Assembly (NCBI GenBank): GCA_963755755.1
Contig: CAVWLJ010000011.1
Span: forward strand, 62,001-126,000
Source: DATKNA01 sp963755755
GTDB lineage: Bacteria; Actinomycetota; Actinomycetes; Actinomycetales; Kineosporiaceae
Reading direction: 5' to 3'
Length of the DNA stretch: 64,000 bases
Position 1 is the stretch's first letter; every line of letters begins with the position of its first letter. The position numbers were made by a program, and so were the translations under genes. The notes under the pieces were generated by a model. It was not told the DNA's origin. It worked only from the letters and a program-made list of their open reading frames with translations, and ran no database searches. Positions 63,900-64,000 of the stretch are shown piece after piece.

Positions 63900-64000
63900 A
63901 TGCCCGACGCCATCGAGGTCCGCAAGATCCCGCTCAAGAACGTCAGCGACGCCTCGGGGCTCGCCGAGCTCGTCGAAGCCGGCGTGCTCGAGGCGGACCG
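63900..64000 (+). CDS. Ring-opening amidohydrolase, barbiturase/cyanuric acid hydrolase family (5' fragment)
   Basis: Only the first 33 codons are in the window. The N-terminus MPDAIEVRKIPLKNVSDASG followed by LAELVEAGVLEAD closely resembles, from memory, that of barbiturase (for example Rhodococcus), which begins MP-AIEVRK-PL--VSDAS. Barbiturase opens barbiturate to ureidomalonate in the oxidative pyrimidine pathway; cyanuric acid hydrolase (AtzD) is its sister. With a uracil-type permease and a molybdenum hydroxylase elsewhere in the window this supports oxidative pyrimidine breakdown. Confidence 0.65.
   Translation, partial: MPDAIEVRKIPLKNVSDASGLAELVEAGVLEAD

Noticed and set aside
1..64000. 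tRNA or rRNA genes, insertion sequences, integrases, attachment sites
   Set aside because: I read for cloverleaf ends, transposase motifs and long terminal inverted repeats and found none I could support.

Overview
The window reads as chromosomal DNA of a very high-GC Gram-positive actinobacterium. The codon bias is strongly GC3, GTG starts are frequent, and ATGA/GTGA start-stop overlaps are common. Actinobacterial families present include HelD, a mycothiol-type TIGR03086 protein, a type III polyketide synthase set and a TAP-type exported hydrolase. The genus cannot be fixed from sequence alone. I saw no tRNA, rRNA, CRISPR array, insertion sequence or prophage. Many genes carry one or two indels. 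At about a dozen of them, adding or removing one GC dinucleotide inside a GCGC-like tract restores the family consensus, so most broken frames look like sequencing or assembly error rather than true pseudogenes. One gene (45760-49013) is riddled with indels.

Layout. 0-4.2 kb: sugar ABC binding protein and two divergent GH43 glycosidases around a palindromic operator. 4.4-11.5 kb: uracil-type permease, three-subunit molybdenum hydroxylase (form II, PYRGAGR), CoxG-like protein and nitrilase-family amidase. The last bases of the window (63.9 kb) begin a barbiturase-like gene, so oxidative pyrimidine or N-heterocycle breakdown is a plausible theme, together with the fused hydantoinase/oxoprolinase at 25.4-29.3 kb and a carbamate kinase at 51.4 kb. 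11.6-18.5 kb: proline-rich small protein, HelD-like helicase, MarR and its target, a secreted anchored protein, a YtcJ-type amidohydrolase. 18.5-24.5 kb: two flavin monooxygenases, an ankyrin protein, a membrane protein, an ICMT-type methyltransferase and a type III PKS, resembling the SrsABC phenolic-lipid pathway. 24.6-31.5 kb: AbiEi/DUF559 protein, hydantoinase AB, K+ channel, ABM monooxygenase with its TetR regulator.

31.7-39.4 kb is a cell-surface locus: two secreted Ig/TIG proteins, a membrane protein, a large surface protein ending in a sortase fold that has lost its catalytic His and Cys, and a papain-like protease with TIG domains. 39.5-44.7 kb holds a CoA-transferase and then a tightly overlapped seven-gene operon containing MauE-like and MauD-like redox proteins, an exported Cys/Trp-rich protein, two membrane proteins and a ScyD-type beta-propeller. 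Its logic resembles the methylamine dehydrogenase operon but the small protein is not MauA; I regard this as the strongest candidate for an undescribed system. 44.9-49 kb: a hypothetical protein and the damaged giant Ig-like protein. 49.9-56 kb: zwf, carbamate kinase, an ECF sigma factor with membrane partner and an anchored secreted protein, and an AAA+ ATPase. 56.3-61.9 kb: two ABC-2 type exporters and a NarL-type two-component system. 62-63.6 kb: an exported TAP-like alpha/beta hydrolase.
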